Below, in pieces: positions 34,058-45,235 of a stretch of DNA of 64,000 nucleotides. The stretch's first letter is position 1; each line of letters opens with the position of its first letter. Source of the DNA: Zygnema cylindricum (Eukaryota; Streptophyta; Zygnematophyceae; Zygnematales; Zygnemataceae). The notes under the pieces were generated by a model. The model did no database searches, was not told the DNA's origin, and was given only the letters and a program-made list of their open reading frames with translations. A program made the translations under genes and the position numbers. The stretch spans positions 303,597-367,596 of the forward strand of contig JBBHKE010000793.1 of assembly GCA_037447655.1 (NCBI GenBank), written 5' to 3'.

Positions 34058-35058
34058 TGTTGAAATCACAAGATTTATAGTGTATTTTCTAGGTCTGAAT
34101 AGTTTAGTAGGAAAAATAAAAAAAAAGCGCGGGAAGTATGCGTGGACCTCTTTTTTCTTTCCCCAATACTTGTTTTAGTCATTGAAGGAGAGACAGAGTG
34201 GTGGAGCCATGGCTGCCTTAGCTCTTTAGTCAAGACTAAAGAGTTACTTAAGTCACTCTCAACAAAAGGTTGAGTTTGGCAGGACTCGAACCTCTGACCA
34301 GTAGAGCGCAGTGCAGACGTCAGCTCTACCTAGTTTGTCGTAGAAGTCTGTTAAAATACATAGGGTTTGATATCTATTTAAACTGTGATATGATATTCAA
34401 ACCGATTAACTAAATTATGAACGAAGGAACATAGAACTCGTAAATATTGAGTGCGAACATCATTTTGCACGAAACAAATGAATCAGACATTTGTTTCGAC
34501 AGCTAACATTCAATGTCGTATTTAATCCAACGGCATATATCGCTGCCGAGATCTCAAATGGTCACTCTGGCGTTTATGGACGTGGCATGAACTAGCGCCA
34601 GGTGAATGGATACTATTTAGTCGTAGAAATTGGAGGAGCGTACAAACAAGTGAAAGGTTGACACGCGTCCACTCATTAACATTGTCGTACACAATACGTA
34701 AACAAACGATATCGGTTGTAGTACCTTTCTGTTCTTTATAGTTATATGAGTGGATCCTACTGTAGTAGATAGAGGTTGTGAGAGGGAAGTAGGACTTAGC
34801 ATATTTTTAGACAGTCACCTCTCCCTTTGAGAGTTTTGTATATATTGGCATCTTTGCCACCTCATAACTTATCTGCTAGATGACTGCTTTCAGTGATTCT
34901 TTTTGCTACGGACTCACGGAAGTCCAACCTTCTCAAGGTGTAGTCCGACTCTCAATTTGTCCTCTTAGGCATTAGTGGTTGTGGCTGAAAGTGGGCTTGT
35001 TAAAAGCTATCTAGAGTCTTCGTGAATTCTGTAGTCCAATGGAGGACACATAATTACA
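34058..35058 (+). repeat. 5' LTR of B1
   Basis: TGTTGAAATC...AATTACA. Shared LTR landmarks are TATTTTCTAGGTCTGAATAG, GAGCCATGGCTGCC, a TATA-like GTATATATTGG near 34845 and TTCAGTGATTCTTTTTGC. The U5 ATG at 35039 lies 20 nt before the LTR end, but its fifth codon here is TAA. The 3' LTR has GAA at that codon. Confidence 0.85.
34278..34331 (-). other. Antisense tRNA-like segment in B1 5' LTR
   Basis: The minus strand contains GGTAGAGC (D-arm-like) and, about 40 nt later, GGTCAGAGGTTCGAGTCC, a good T-arm/B-box match. It is not a full cloverleaf. The homologous place in other LTRs (40335-40390, 63090-63165) also has tRNA-like parts. Confidence 0.4.
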
Positions 35059-35073
35059 GGTTATGGGCCCACC
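35059..35073 (+). other. Half-tRNA-type primer-binding site of B1
   Basis: GGTTATGGGCCCACC begins on the base after the LTR's terminal CA. From memory of the plant initiator tRNA-Met sequence, it pairs with all 15 nt of GGTGGGCCCATAACC in the anticodon arm, as in Drosophila copia. The ATG inside it is in frame with gag. Confidence 0.8.
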
Positions 35074-36000
35074 CTCTAAGGTGTCCACTTTTAATGGATC
35101 TAGGTTCATCTATTGGGAAGCCATGATGATGGGGGCTTTGTGCGCAAAACAATACTGGGGTATTGTAAGTGGACAAGTGAATCATCCACCTCAAGGAACT
35201 TTACCTTGGTTCAGTGGAATATGGTTTTCTGCAGCAACCTCTGCTGTAGCAAAGGTGGCAGATGATGGGGACAGTTGTGTGTCCTAAAAGGGGAAAAAGA
35301 AGGAAACGCCTCTTACTCCTATTGCTTCTATTACCACGGCACCCGGAGCGGCGACCGTGTAGACCGCAGAGAACAACACCCAAACGTGGGAAGACATCAA
35401 CAAGGCTGCCAAAAACTTTATTCTAATACACCTCACTCACGCTTTGGCAATCCCTTACCTTCACATTTACAAGGCCAAGGATTTCTGGGTGAGTTTGGTT
35501 AAAATCTATAGAGATGGTATTATTCAGAAGCTCCAATTAGCCGAACAAAAGTTAGAGAATTATACTTACAAAGGGAGAAGATGTTAGACTATTGGTATGA
35601 TCTCTCTTGTTTCTATATGGAGATGGAGAGTGCCAGGTGGACACGTACAATGAAGAGGAAAGTTAACACTCTCATCATGAAGTTACCCGACGAGTATGAA
35701 AACATAGTGTACCGAGTAGAAGAAATGACTAACAGTTCATGGAAGAAGAACACAGTGGTCTAGATGATGCTTGTGCAGGAAAACACAATTGGGATAAGGA
35801 GGGGGGGAAAGAGCATCTAAGCTCTACATGTAGGAGGAACATGATGGGGGAAGGATCCGAAGAAACCATTTAAAGGAGATAGAGATATGTCTGGAAGACC
35901 AAGGCTCCCTAAGGGTCTTTGTCATTTTTGCAAAAAGTTATGACACTTCATAGCGGATTGTGTAAAGCTGTCGAAGCTGAGGCTTCAAGAGAACCGTGGA
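35063..36000 (+). pseudogene. B1 gag
   Basis: The N terminus MGPPSKVSTFNGSRFIYWEA overlaps the primer site. The gag core continues in shifted frames (TWEDINKAAKNFILIHLTHA, KAKDFWVSLVKIYRDG, then YWYDLSCFYMEMESA, LIMKLPDEYENIVYRVEEM). The CCHC knuckle (CHFCKK...HFIADC at about 35920) is cut by a stop. Confidence 0.8.
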
Positions 36001-37300
36001 GGGGGTTCTTCCGGAGGGAAGAACAAAGCACTTTTGGTCACAAAAGTGAAAGGAGAAACCGAGGACGAATCCTCTGAGGAGGAGGATAGGGAGCTTCTTC
36101 TTGACAAGAGTCTGGAGGAAAATGAGATCCCTCGGAAACAAAATTTTGCTCTCAAAGCAATTCGGGAAGCTCCACACGAAAGATGGATCATAAACACAAG
36201 TGCATCTATGCATATGTGTCGTGATAAGCACCTCTTTACTAAGCTAAGAAAGATCCATACTGTAGAGAAGGAGTATGGGGATGGGAGAGAGGTTCCCACA
36301 CATCTAGTGGGGTTAGTAGATCTCAAATTCCTAGTGGAGGGTAAGACTTCTATACTCACCTTCTCAAATGTACTCTAAATTCCTCAGCTGAGTAAAAATC
36401 TTGTCTCAACATTTGTGTTAGATGACAAAGAGTTTGATACCTTCACTAGAAAGTGAGTCTTTACAGCTAAGTATGGGGATGAAGTCTACTTCACTACAGA
36501 TAAGGGTAGCCAAGGAATGTTTCAGCTTAACCTAAGAAATGAAAAGAAGAATGCTAATTAAGTTGGTGTTCCAAAGTTGATGATTTGGCATAAGCCATTC
36601 GGGCATGTGCATTTTGATAGGCTGAGGGAAATGAAGAAGTTTGGTGTAGCAGAAGGCATTCAGTTTGGGTATAATCAAATGGTGGATGATTTTAGTGGCT
36701 GTGCCCAAGGTAAGGCTCACATACTCCCTTTTCCCAAAGGCGCCACATATAGGGGTGAGAAATTTGGTCCACACAGATATCTGGGGACCTGCAAAAGTAC
36801 CTTCGGTCCGAGGGAAGAGGTTCATGTTGACAATAACTAATGACTAGTCTAGATACTCTAGAGTCTACTTCTTAAAAGCAAAGTCATAAACACCAACTTA
36901 CTTTAAATAATATAAAGCCTTTAGTGAGAAGTTGCATTGAACCCCCATTAAGAGAATAAAGAGTGATAATGGAGGGGAATATACCTCTAACCAGTTTGAG
37001 GATTATATGAGAGATGAGGGAGTTTAGCACCAAAAAACCATACCCTATAACCTGGAACGAAATGGAGTAGCTGAGATGTTTAACCGAACACAAGGAGATA
37101 CTGTATGCAGTATATTGGCCAACAAGAAAATAGGAAAGAGATTTTGGGTAGAAGTCATGACCTATGCCAACTACATCAAGAATAGAGTCTTAACCTCACT
37201 CGTAAAAGGAATGACACCTTATGAGAGATGGGTAGGAAGGAAAAAGGATGTCTCTCACCTTAAAGGATTCGGTAACTAGGTTTATAGTCTTGACAAGGAT
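36001..37300 (+). pseudogene. B1 protease and integrase
   Basis: The protease region reads RWIINTSASMHMCRDKHLFT, with Asn-Thr-Ser where DSG is expected, so it is inactive. Pre-integrase WHKPFGHVHFDRLREMKKFG is near 36590. Integrase core pieces follow, with RNGVAEMFNRTQGDTVCSIL carrying the Glu region, and KRFWVEVMTYANYIKNRV. Stops lie at 36376, 36559 and 36838 among others. Confidence 0.8.
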
Positions 37301-37428
37301 AAGAAAAACTTAAAACTAGATGTTAAGGGAAAACCTGGATACTTTCTGGGATATGATGAGGATGTGAAAGGATATGGAGTCTATGACTTAGCAAAGAAAG
37401 ATATCATTCTGGTCAAACACCTAGTTTT

Positions 37429-38376
37429 TGTTGGTTTTGGAAAGCTTTCACTCTTAGCAAATTAGTAGGACGGTGGAACTATACATCTATAGGGACACGC
37501 GTCGTCGTCTGAAACACAGGGCAGGTTTTGGAATGGTACCAACACTAGCATGTACGTGTCTCAGATAGAGTGGAACAACGCAGTTGCGATGTAGACGGGA
37601 CAAACGCAGCAGCGGTAATCTTTGATACGATCTATACGGACAACAAAGCTGCGACGCAACGAGACAAAACGCAGTTGCGGCTTATTTGGTATAGGACAAC
37701 GCCGTTGGGACAAAGATATAGATATTTGAATATGATTAAGAATTGAACTGCGTAGTTGCGGTTGATATGAATCTAGTCAACGGACGAGATTCATAAGAGG
37801 ATAAACAAGTGACTCGGTGACAGGTGCTCTGCAACATCCGGATGGACGTATCCACACAAGTGTCACTAAGCCGACGACAAGTATTTGAACAAATCACCTG
37901 TATAGGATTCTCAGTAATATTAATTGTACAGTGACAGATTAGTTTTAGCGTGATTAGGAGCACTTGACCTTAGTGGAAGTTTAGTTCTTTGGACGTATCC
38001 CTTACGGACACTTGTATCGGTGGTACAGCACTTTGAAGTAGGACAACTGAGTGTAGAGTATAAAACGTACGATGTATAACATTTTATGTATCTAGACTTC
38101 CAGACTCTGTAAATTGCAAACTATTATTGGGAAACTTCGGAGTTGCATATCTTAGTGTATGTAATATCAATTGGGGTGAAACATTTGGAGTTGTCAGTCT
38201 TTGTGATATTCTATATTGTGGTATAGTTTGAATGAGTTTGGATCTTTGTGTCAGATTTGGTGATCTGTAGAAAACAACTGTTTGGAAGGATTTTTGATAA
38301 GCTTCTGTAAGTGAATTATGTCTACTTCTACTACTACAGCTGCTGCTCCACCTACTCCAATGGTTGTAGAACAACT
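37429..38376 (+). mobile_element. Solo LTR of family C inside B1
   Basis: The 948-bp LTR starts TGTTGG and ends GAACAACT, flanked by perfect 5-bp duplications GTTTT (37424-37428 and 38377-38381). Removing it with one duplicate restores the B1 reading frame. It is the same family as element A's LTRs: it carries the ATG (38318) 59 nt before its end and a Ser/Thr-rich peptide with MVVEQ. Confidence 0.85.
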
Positions 38377-39140
38377 GTTTTCATGGATGAAGGAAAGTCA
38401 TTTGATCCCTTCAAATATACCAAGAAGATAAGAATCAGATTTGTGTCCGAAAGTGAGAAGAACTCGGTCCATCCCGAAAAGGACATGAGTGAAACACTGA
38501 TTGGAGATTCAAGGGATATCCAAGATACAAGGGATCCATCGAAAATCTCACATATTCCTATGGACTTCGAGGAGACAAAAGAGGAAGAACCAAAACCGGG
38601 TTCCATAGATAGGGGAGCCGATAAGACAGTAAGGAGAAATCTAAGACTTTATTCCATTTCGGCTTCAGGGTGTTTAAACTAAAAATGAACCTAGATAATA
38701 CCATTGAAAGATATAAGGCTTGTTTGGTAGCAAAGGGGCTCACCCAAAAGGAGGGGATTGACTATGAGGAGACTTTTGATCCTATTGTTTGGTTCCCATC
38801 ACTAAGAATTCTCCTCAGTCTGGCAGCGGAAGTCATGGAAATACACCAGATGGATATAAAGACTGCCTTTCTTAATGGTGAGTTAGAGGAAGAAATTTTC
38901 ATGAGGCAACCAGAGGGATTGGTGGAGGAAGGAGTAGAGAGCAAAGTTTGCAGTCTCATAAAGTCCTTATATGGACTAAAGCAGGCTCCCCGACAGTGGA
39001 ATAAGAAACTAGATGAGTTTCTCACCTGTTTGGGATATATCCAGATTAGCGTTGACCATTTTATCTATATGTTTGAAGATGAGAATGGTGTGATTTTATT
39101 GCAATTTATTTGGATGATCAGGTGGTGTTAAGTTAGTCTT
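38377..39140 (+). pseudogene. B1 integrase-RT linker and reverse transcriptase
   Basis: RT begins ERYKACLVAKGLTQKEGIDY, then PSLRILLSLAAEVMEIHQMD, KTAFLNGELEEEIFMRQPEG and SLYGLKQAPRQWNKKLDEFL. A frameshift just before the catalytic loop turns YVDD into a scrambled end at about 39120. Confidence 0.85.
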
Positions 39141-40080
39141 TGGAAAAGATCAATAAGTTAATGAAAGTTATTAGAAGCAAATTTGATATGAAGGATTTAG
39201 GGGAGGCAAGATATATTTTGGAAATCCAAAGAGAGAGAGAGAGGGGGAAAAGGATTATCATACTTACTCGAAAAGAAACAATAGGTAATATGCTTGAGAA
39301 ATTCCAGATGGAAAAGGAAAAAAGTTGTACCACTCTCATGGACTTGAACAAAGTAAGTGACGAGAGTGTAGAAGGAGGAGTGATAATCTTAGATGATCAG
39401 ATGAGTCCAGAGGAGAAAGAGTTTATGAAGTCTATTCCTTTTAGACACGTTGTAGGAAGTTTGACCTACTTTATCAACTATACAAGACCGCACATAGCGG
39501 CAGTAGTAAGTGTCCTTAGTAGGAGTCTTAATGATCTTAGGAAGAGAGATTGGGAGGCAGCCAAGAGAGTCATGAGATATCTGGTAGGATCCGGAGAGTT
39601 ATAGTTGCATTTGGGAGGGGAGCACACTTATGTCACTACTTGGTGTGATGCCTGTTATAGGGATGCACCTATAAGAAGATGCACTTCTGGGTATGTGTTG
39701 TACGTAGGGGGAAATTCTTGCTGTTGGAGCAGTAAGCAACAAAAGGTGGTTGCTCAGTCTACTATGGAGGCTAAGTATATGGGCTCATGTTCTGTTGTGA
39801 AAGAGTTGATGTGGGTCAAGTCCTTGTTGCAAAAACTGGGGTATATGAAAGAGGGAGTGCATGAAGTTTTTTGTGATTATCAGGCTGCCATTGCAGTTGC
39901 AGCCAATCCAAAACATCATTTCAAAGCTAAATATATGGACATAAGATTGAGCTTCGTGTGAGAAAACGTTGAGAATAAAATCGTAAATCTTGTGTATAGG
40001 TATGATGAAGAAATGGTGGCTGACATGATGACCAAACGTGTGACCTCTCCCTAGTTAAAATATTGTAAGGAAAAATGTGG
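39140..40080 (+). pseudogene. B1 RT C-terminus and RNase H
   Basis: Starts DLGEARYILEIQRER, then RHVVGSLTYFINYTRPHIAA. After a stop at 39602 the RNase H reads TTWCDACYRDAPIRRCTSGY, CCWSSKQQKVVAQSTMEAKY, WVKSLLQKLGYMKEG and FCDYQAAIAVAANPKHHF. It ends in EEMVADMMTKRV. The polypurine tract follows. Confidence 0.85.
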
Positions 40081-40118
40081 ATTGAAAGAAAAGTTAAAAT
40101 TCTAGAAAATAAAGGGAG

Positions 40119-41108
40119 TGTTGAAATCATTAGATCTATAGAGTATTTTTTAGGTTTGAATAGTTTAGTGGAAAAAGAAGGAAAAAGTGCAGGCAGTCTT
40201 CCTCCACCTCTTTCTCTATCCTCATACTTGTTTTAGACATTGAAAGAGAGAGAGAGTGTTGGAGCTATGGCTGCCTTAGCTCCTTAAGTAGAACTAAAAA
40301 GTGACTTAAGTCACTCTCATTAAAGGTTGAGTCCGGTAGGACTAGAACCTCCGATCGACAAAGCGCGGTGTAGCCATCAGCTCTAACTAGTGTGTCATAG
40401 AAGTCCGTTAAGATACATAGGGTTTGCTAACTATTTAAACAATGATATGATCTTGAAACGGATTAACTAAATTATGAACGAAGGAACATAGAACTGGTTA
40501 ACATTCAATACAAACGTCATTTCCCACGTAACAAATGAATCAGACATTTGTTTCGACGGCTATTATTCAATGTTGTATTAATCCTACTGCATATATCGCT
40601 GCCAGTATCCCGAAATGGTCACTTGGGCGTTGGCATGACCTGGCGCCACGTGGAGGGATAACATTTGGTCGTAGGAATTCTGGGGAGCGTACGAATGAGT
40701 GAAAGGTTGACACGCGTCTACTCAGTGACCTTGACATACATAGGCCGTACAGAAAGGACATCGGTCGTAGTACCTTTCTGTACTTTACAGTTATATGATA
40801 GGGTCGTATTCTAGTAGATAGGGGTTGTGAGAGGGAAGTAGGACTTAGCATATTTTTAGACAGTCACCTCTCCCTTTGAGAGCGTTGTATAAATTGTCAT
40901 CTTTGCCACCTCATAACTTATCGGCTGGTTGGCCGTTTTCAGTGATTTTTTTTGCTACGTACTCACAGGAGACTTGGCTGCAAAGCTCTGCATTCAGACT
41001 GCCAATATGTCCTCCTTGGAAGCAGTGATTATAGCTGAAAGTGGGCTTGTTAAAAATTATCTAGAGGCTTCCTAAATTTTGTAGTCCAATGGAGGACACA
41101 GAATTGTA
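40119..41108 (+). repeat. 3' LTR of B1
   Basis: TGTTGAAATC...GAATTGTA, 990 bp against 1,001 bp in the 5' copy, with many single differences, so the insertion is not recent. The terminal CA has become TA. It keeps the U5 ATG (with an open fifth codon) and a decayed copy of the antisense tRNA-like segment at 40335-40390. Confidence 0.85.
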
Positions 41109-41528
41109 ACTAAAGTCTAGACGACTGTGGAAGTGCTGTACAAACCACTTGAGTGCGTACGGTATGCTTTGTCACTTGTGGTCCCACGTGAATCCCGTCC
41201 GTCGACACGATTCGAATCAGCGATCATAATGAAGGTTTGAACCATACATCTCCGAATTTTCTGGTCAAAAGTTTGTTTGTCCGATCAGGGAATCCACTCG
41301 TTTACTTTATGACGCGTGTAACTGGATTGTCGGCGCCACTTTGTAAAACATGCATAACTTTTCTTGCCGATGCGTGTACCTGTAGAAGTACAATACACTC
41401 TATTGTAGTTTTGCTACTCTAACACTAATAAAGGTAAGTATTACATCAAAGTACTTAGAAAATATTATAAGTCTTTTAGTCTACTCTCACAGCCTTATCT
41501 ACTGAATTCACGATTTCAATTTTCAACA

Positions 41529-41974
41529 AGTAGTATTCAATGTTCAACAAGTAGTACCCAGTGAGAGAGGGTAACCAAGACTTTAAATATTTTACGACTG
41601 TTTTGGCTCGCTATGTACTAATATTAGAGTTACTGTGAAGTTCTATGTTAAATTTAGTTTCAGCTTTTGTCAAAGGTTTAAGCTTGTCTATGTTTTTTTC
41701 ATTTAATGTTTTTTTTTTATGGAATATTTAAGATTTCTTAAATGTTTTGAGATTTGAGGATGAGAAAATGGTGGTGACATGATGAAAAAAGGCTCTTCTG
41801 TGCCTAAGTTGCAGTTTTGCAATGACGTTTAGGTGGCTAACATACTTTAAGGCTTAGACTAGTTTAGACAGAAGTAGGATAGAAAGGAAATAGGTAGAGA
41901 TATAGTGGTAGAAGACGGTTTCATATCACGAGAGGAACTGCGGTTTCGGATCAAGGGAGTTATATTTCAATGTT
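41529..41974 (+). repeat. J-family LTR fragment and RNase H tail
   Basis: 41555-41760 matches 53930-54150 (GGTAACCA, ATTTTA-GACTGTTTTGG, CAATATTAGAGTTA-type stretches). It runs into a decayed RNase H tail, with GATGAGAAAATGGTGGTGAC and CCTAAGTTGCAGTTTTGCAA near 41760-41820. It keeps an unoccupied copy (GGTGGCTAACATAC at 41833) of the site that holds a MITE at 53669. Confidence 0.6.
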
Positions 41975-42207
41975 ACCATTCTTTATAGGTAAGTGGTAAG
42001 TAGTTTAATATCTTTTATGAAATGTACCAGACCAAGCATTGCAGCTGTTGGAGGCGATTTCAATAGAAATTTGGTGAATCCTAAGAGGTTTGACTAGGAG
42101 GCCACAAAGAGAGTTCGACAATATCTTTTATAAACTCAAAATATAATACACTTTCGCGAAGGGGAGGAGGTCAAACTACAAAAACTTGGTGCGATGCTAG
42201 CCATAGT
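41975..42207 (+). pseudogene. Copia element J, RT/RNase H part left of element E
   Basis: Decayed plus-strand copia sequence: MKCTRPSIAAV and NPKRFD*EATKRV, ending in TGGTGCGATGCTAGC (WCDAS, the RNase H start). The frame resumes right of element E at 53235 with GATATGCCAAGCCGACGC (DMPSRR). Confidence 0.7.
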
Positions 42208-42883
42208 TGAAATTATGTAGACTCCATAGTCTCACAAAATGTACAGCGCAAAGATCGCCAACGGGATAGCCTCGACCGAAACTTATCCTGTCAAGCACTT
42301 TTACCACCCTGGATTTAGTGAAGACAAGACTCCCTTGAGTCCAACACAAAAGAGATCTCCAATTAATTAAAGTTGATTGCATCGAACTCTTTTATACGGA
42401 TGCTCAGTGAGAGAGAGAATCAAAAACTGCATAAGTCCAAAAAACCTACTCAAAGCGTCTATCTACTAAACCTTCCACCAATCAAAAGACTATAAAGTAC
42501 AGTAATGTACAAATGAATTGTAGGCTAGCCGCAATAATTTTTGTACAGCCTTTGTACGACACCTACTAAAAGAATGTATCTCTTATAACATTTGACATAG
42601 TTTTGTTTACTTCTCTTGTGACATCCTTTAGGATTCCGCCACATGTAGTCTGTGGCGCAGAGAAATTACGGGCAATCGGTGCTAATTCTGCCTGTTTGAT
42701 CAAATGCTCACTTAAATCCATCATGTTTGTAAGAGACTACTTTGTCTCTTTCTCTCTCATTCCTTTTTTTGTCACCTTGGAAATCAAAGAGTCAACCATG
42801 GTTTACCTCTCTGTATCTTTCTCTATTGCCTTAAATTCTAGTAAGTAAGCAAAGAGTTTAAAGTAAAAACTACCTTTTTATCA
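42208..42883 (-). repeat. 3' LTR of element E
   Basis: On the minus strand it begins TGATAAAAAGGTAG after the polypurine tract AAGGGGAG. It is about 300 bp shorter than the 5' LTR, so it has an internal deletion. It shares ACTCCATAGT and CAACACAAAAGA stretches with the 5' copy. Confidence 0.75.
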
Positions 42884-42889
42884 CTCCCC

Positions 42890-44581
42890 TTAATTCTTTG
42901 TCAATTTTAAGCTTCAATCCACATTTTTTTGTGCAAAATATTAATTTCAGAGGGGGAACATGCTTGGTCATCGTATTTGCGACCATTTCTCTACTTAGTC
43001 CGTGGACCTACACAATTTTTTTTTTCTACCTTCTCCAGCACAAAAATCAATCTTATGTACATATGTTTTGCTTTAACGTGATGTTTGGGATTAGTTGCAA
43101 TTGCGATGGCAGCTTGATTAACACAAAATACATTATGTACACCACTTATCATAAATCTAAGCTCTTCAAGCAAGTATTTCACCCAGATCAATTAGTTTAA
43201 TAGCAGCACAAGAAGCCATGTACTTAGCCTCCATTGTGGACTTAGCTGCAACTTTCTAGTGTTTACTACTCCAGCAACAAGCTCCAAACCAAACTTGCAA
43301 AACATATCCAAAAGTACACCTTCTCATTGGCACATCCCCATAAATGGCATCACTCGAAGCAGTGATGACAATGTTATTCCCACCCAGATTCAATCACAAA
43401 TCCCTTTTCCCCACTAGATACTTCATCACTCTCTTGGTTTAATCCTATTCTCTCTTTTAAGTATCATTTAGACTCTTCATAAAAACTCTTGCAGCAGCTA
43501 TGATGTCAGGTCTAGTGCAATTCAAAAAACATGTTAGACTGCCTACAACGTACATATAAGGGATATTTTCCATGGTTTTTTTTTTCCTGATCCATTTGAT
43601 CATCAATAATAACTACTCTTTTTTTTAAGCTCCCCTTAGAAATCTTCTTTTGATCCATAGAAGTAGAAGAGCCATTTGCTTTCTCCTCTATAAATTTAGC
43701 AACATGTTTTGTATTCCTTCTTTCTCAATAAATTTGAATATTTTATTCTCTCTATCCTTTTCCATTTGAATTCCCATAATATATTTAGCCTTCCTTAGAT
43801 TCTTCATATCAAACTAACTAATTTAAATTTGTTTCAATTTATTTATCTTTTCAAGTGATATTTTTAGTATTAGTAAATCATCAACATAAATTGCAATGAA
43901 AATCACACCATTTTCATATTCAAATAAATATATAGAATGATTAGATTTGATTCTTAAATATCCATGTTTCTTCAAAACTTGTCAAATTTGATGTTTATTA
44001 CCTTCGAGCTTGCTTGAGTCTATATGATGACTTTACCAATCTACACACATTGTTTTCTTCTCCTTTCTCCACAAAGCTTTATGATTTTCTCATGAAAATT
44101 TCCTCTTCTAGTTCCCCATATAAAAAGGCTCTTTTAATATCCATCTGATGAATTTCCATGTCTTTCTTCCGCTACTACCAGACTGAAGAGGATTTTGACT
44201 AAGGGAAATCTGACTAAATCGAGTAATCTAACTAAATCTGACTACTCGAGCAGAGATTTTCTCATAATCTATTCATTATTTCTAGGTGTATCCCTTTGCA
44301 ACCAACCTTGCTTTATATCTCTCTATTGAGTTATATGGGTTAAGTTTTAGCGTAAAAACATACTTGCATTCATTTGGTATTTTATCACGTGGACACTCTT
44401 CCACACTTGCATCCAATTGGTTTTCTATCAAGTGGATAATCTTCTAGATCCCAAGTGTTTGCCTCCATTATAGATGCCATATCTTTGTTTATAACAATTT
44501 TATCTCCTGCTCCCAATAATATTTATAGCCTTAGAGTATCTGTGAGGCTCATTTAGGTGTGACATTTTGGTGAGGTTGTTG
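42890..44581 (-). pseudogene. Element E RT and RNase H
   Basis: Minus-strand copia pol with shifts: around 44000-43850 an RT segment ending GVIFIAIYVDDLLIL (YVDD intact), then near 43530 a CTRPDI motif. The RNase H tail at 42991-43191 reads VKYLLEELRFMISGVHNVFC and AAIAIATNPKHHVKAKHMYI. The 5' part of pol is thought to lie where element F is inserted. Confidence 0.75.
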
Positions 44582-44586
44582 TTTAC

Positions 44587-45152
44587 TGAAAGGACCTTAC
44601 ACAAAATCAGAGTGTAAGACTTAGAGTGGAAGCATTAAAATTATTCACATTCAAATAATTCCCACGAGAGAGAACTGTCCACGAAAGCCAATATATTTCA
44701 CAGACATTTTCTCCCATAAAAGATTAAGTTGTCCACGAAAGCCAATATATTTCACAGACATTTTCTCCCATAAAAGATTAAGTTTTCCCTCCTTCTAACC
44801 TGCAGTTAATAGTACTACCAAACGTAACGTCACTACATCAAACTAAAAACAAGCCAAACATAAAGTGCGCACGGAGCGCCAACCAATTAGAACGCGTCTA
44901 CACGCGAAACTTCATAAAACTAAATTACTAAGAAAACATGTATCTAAACCGTACAACTACAAAGAAAACCGTACACGCCAAACAACACAATACCTGGTCA
45001 TCGCCAAACCAAATCTACGCGAGAGCAAGAATCTACAAACAATCTACGAAACATAATGATGCCAAACCAACAAGACCACCCACTTAATCAAAACGACAAA
45101 CTACCCAGCCGCGCGACAAACTGCGACGGCCGATTACAACTTTGACTCAATA
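44587..45152 (-). repeat. 3' LTR of element F
   Basis: Carries an exact-looking tandem duplication of about 54 bp (44677-44730 and 44731-44784, starting GTCCACGAAAGCC) that the 5' LTR lacks. This explains most of the length difference (566 against 513 bp). Confidence 0.85.
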
Positions 45153-45235
45153 ATCCCCCTCTCAAACTTGTAATCATGATATCAGTCCTAATTTTGGTCT
45201 CCCCGTCAAAAGTACATCATGGGCCGCAGCTTTCG

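Larger units (their letters stand above)
34058..41108 (+). mobile_element. Copia element B1
   Basis: Complete plus-strand element: 5' LTR 34058-35058, primer site 35059-35073, gag-pol 35074-40100, polypurine tract AAATAAAGGGAG, 3' LTR 40119-41108. Flanks ATTAA (34053-34057) and ACTAA (41109-41113) are a target duplication with one change. The host site is element A's LTR. Coding regions carry several stops, and a solo LTR sits in pol. Confidence 0.85.
27163..41528 (-). mobile_element. Copia element A with nested insertions
   Basis: Minus-strand Ty1/copia element. The 3' LTR is 27163-28249, pol is about 28308-31243, gag is about 32423-33471, the primer site is 33473-33484, and the 5' LTR is 33485-34057 plus 41109-41528. 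It is interrupted by a solo LTR (31245-32422) and by element B1 (34058-41108) inside the 5' LTR. Without these it would be about 6 kb. The two LTRs share long matches (for example the AGTAGTAGTGGAAGTAGACA region at 27200 and 33522). Flanking 5-mers do not match, so the original target duplication is lost or the borders are recombined. Confidence 0.8.
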
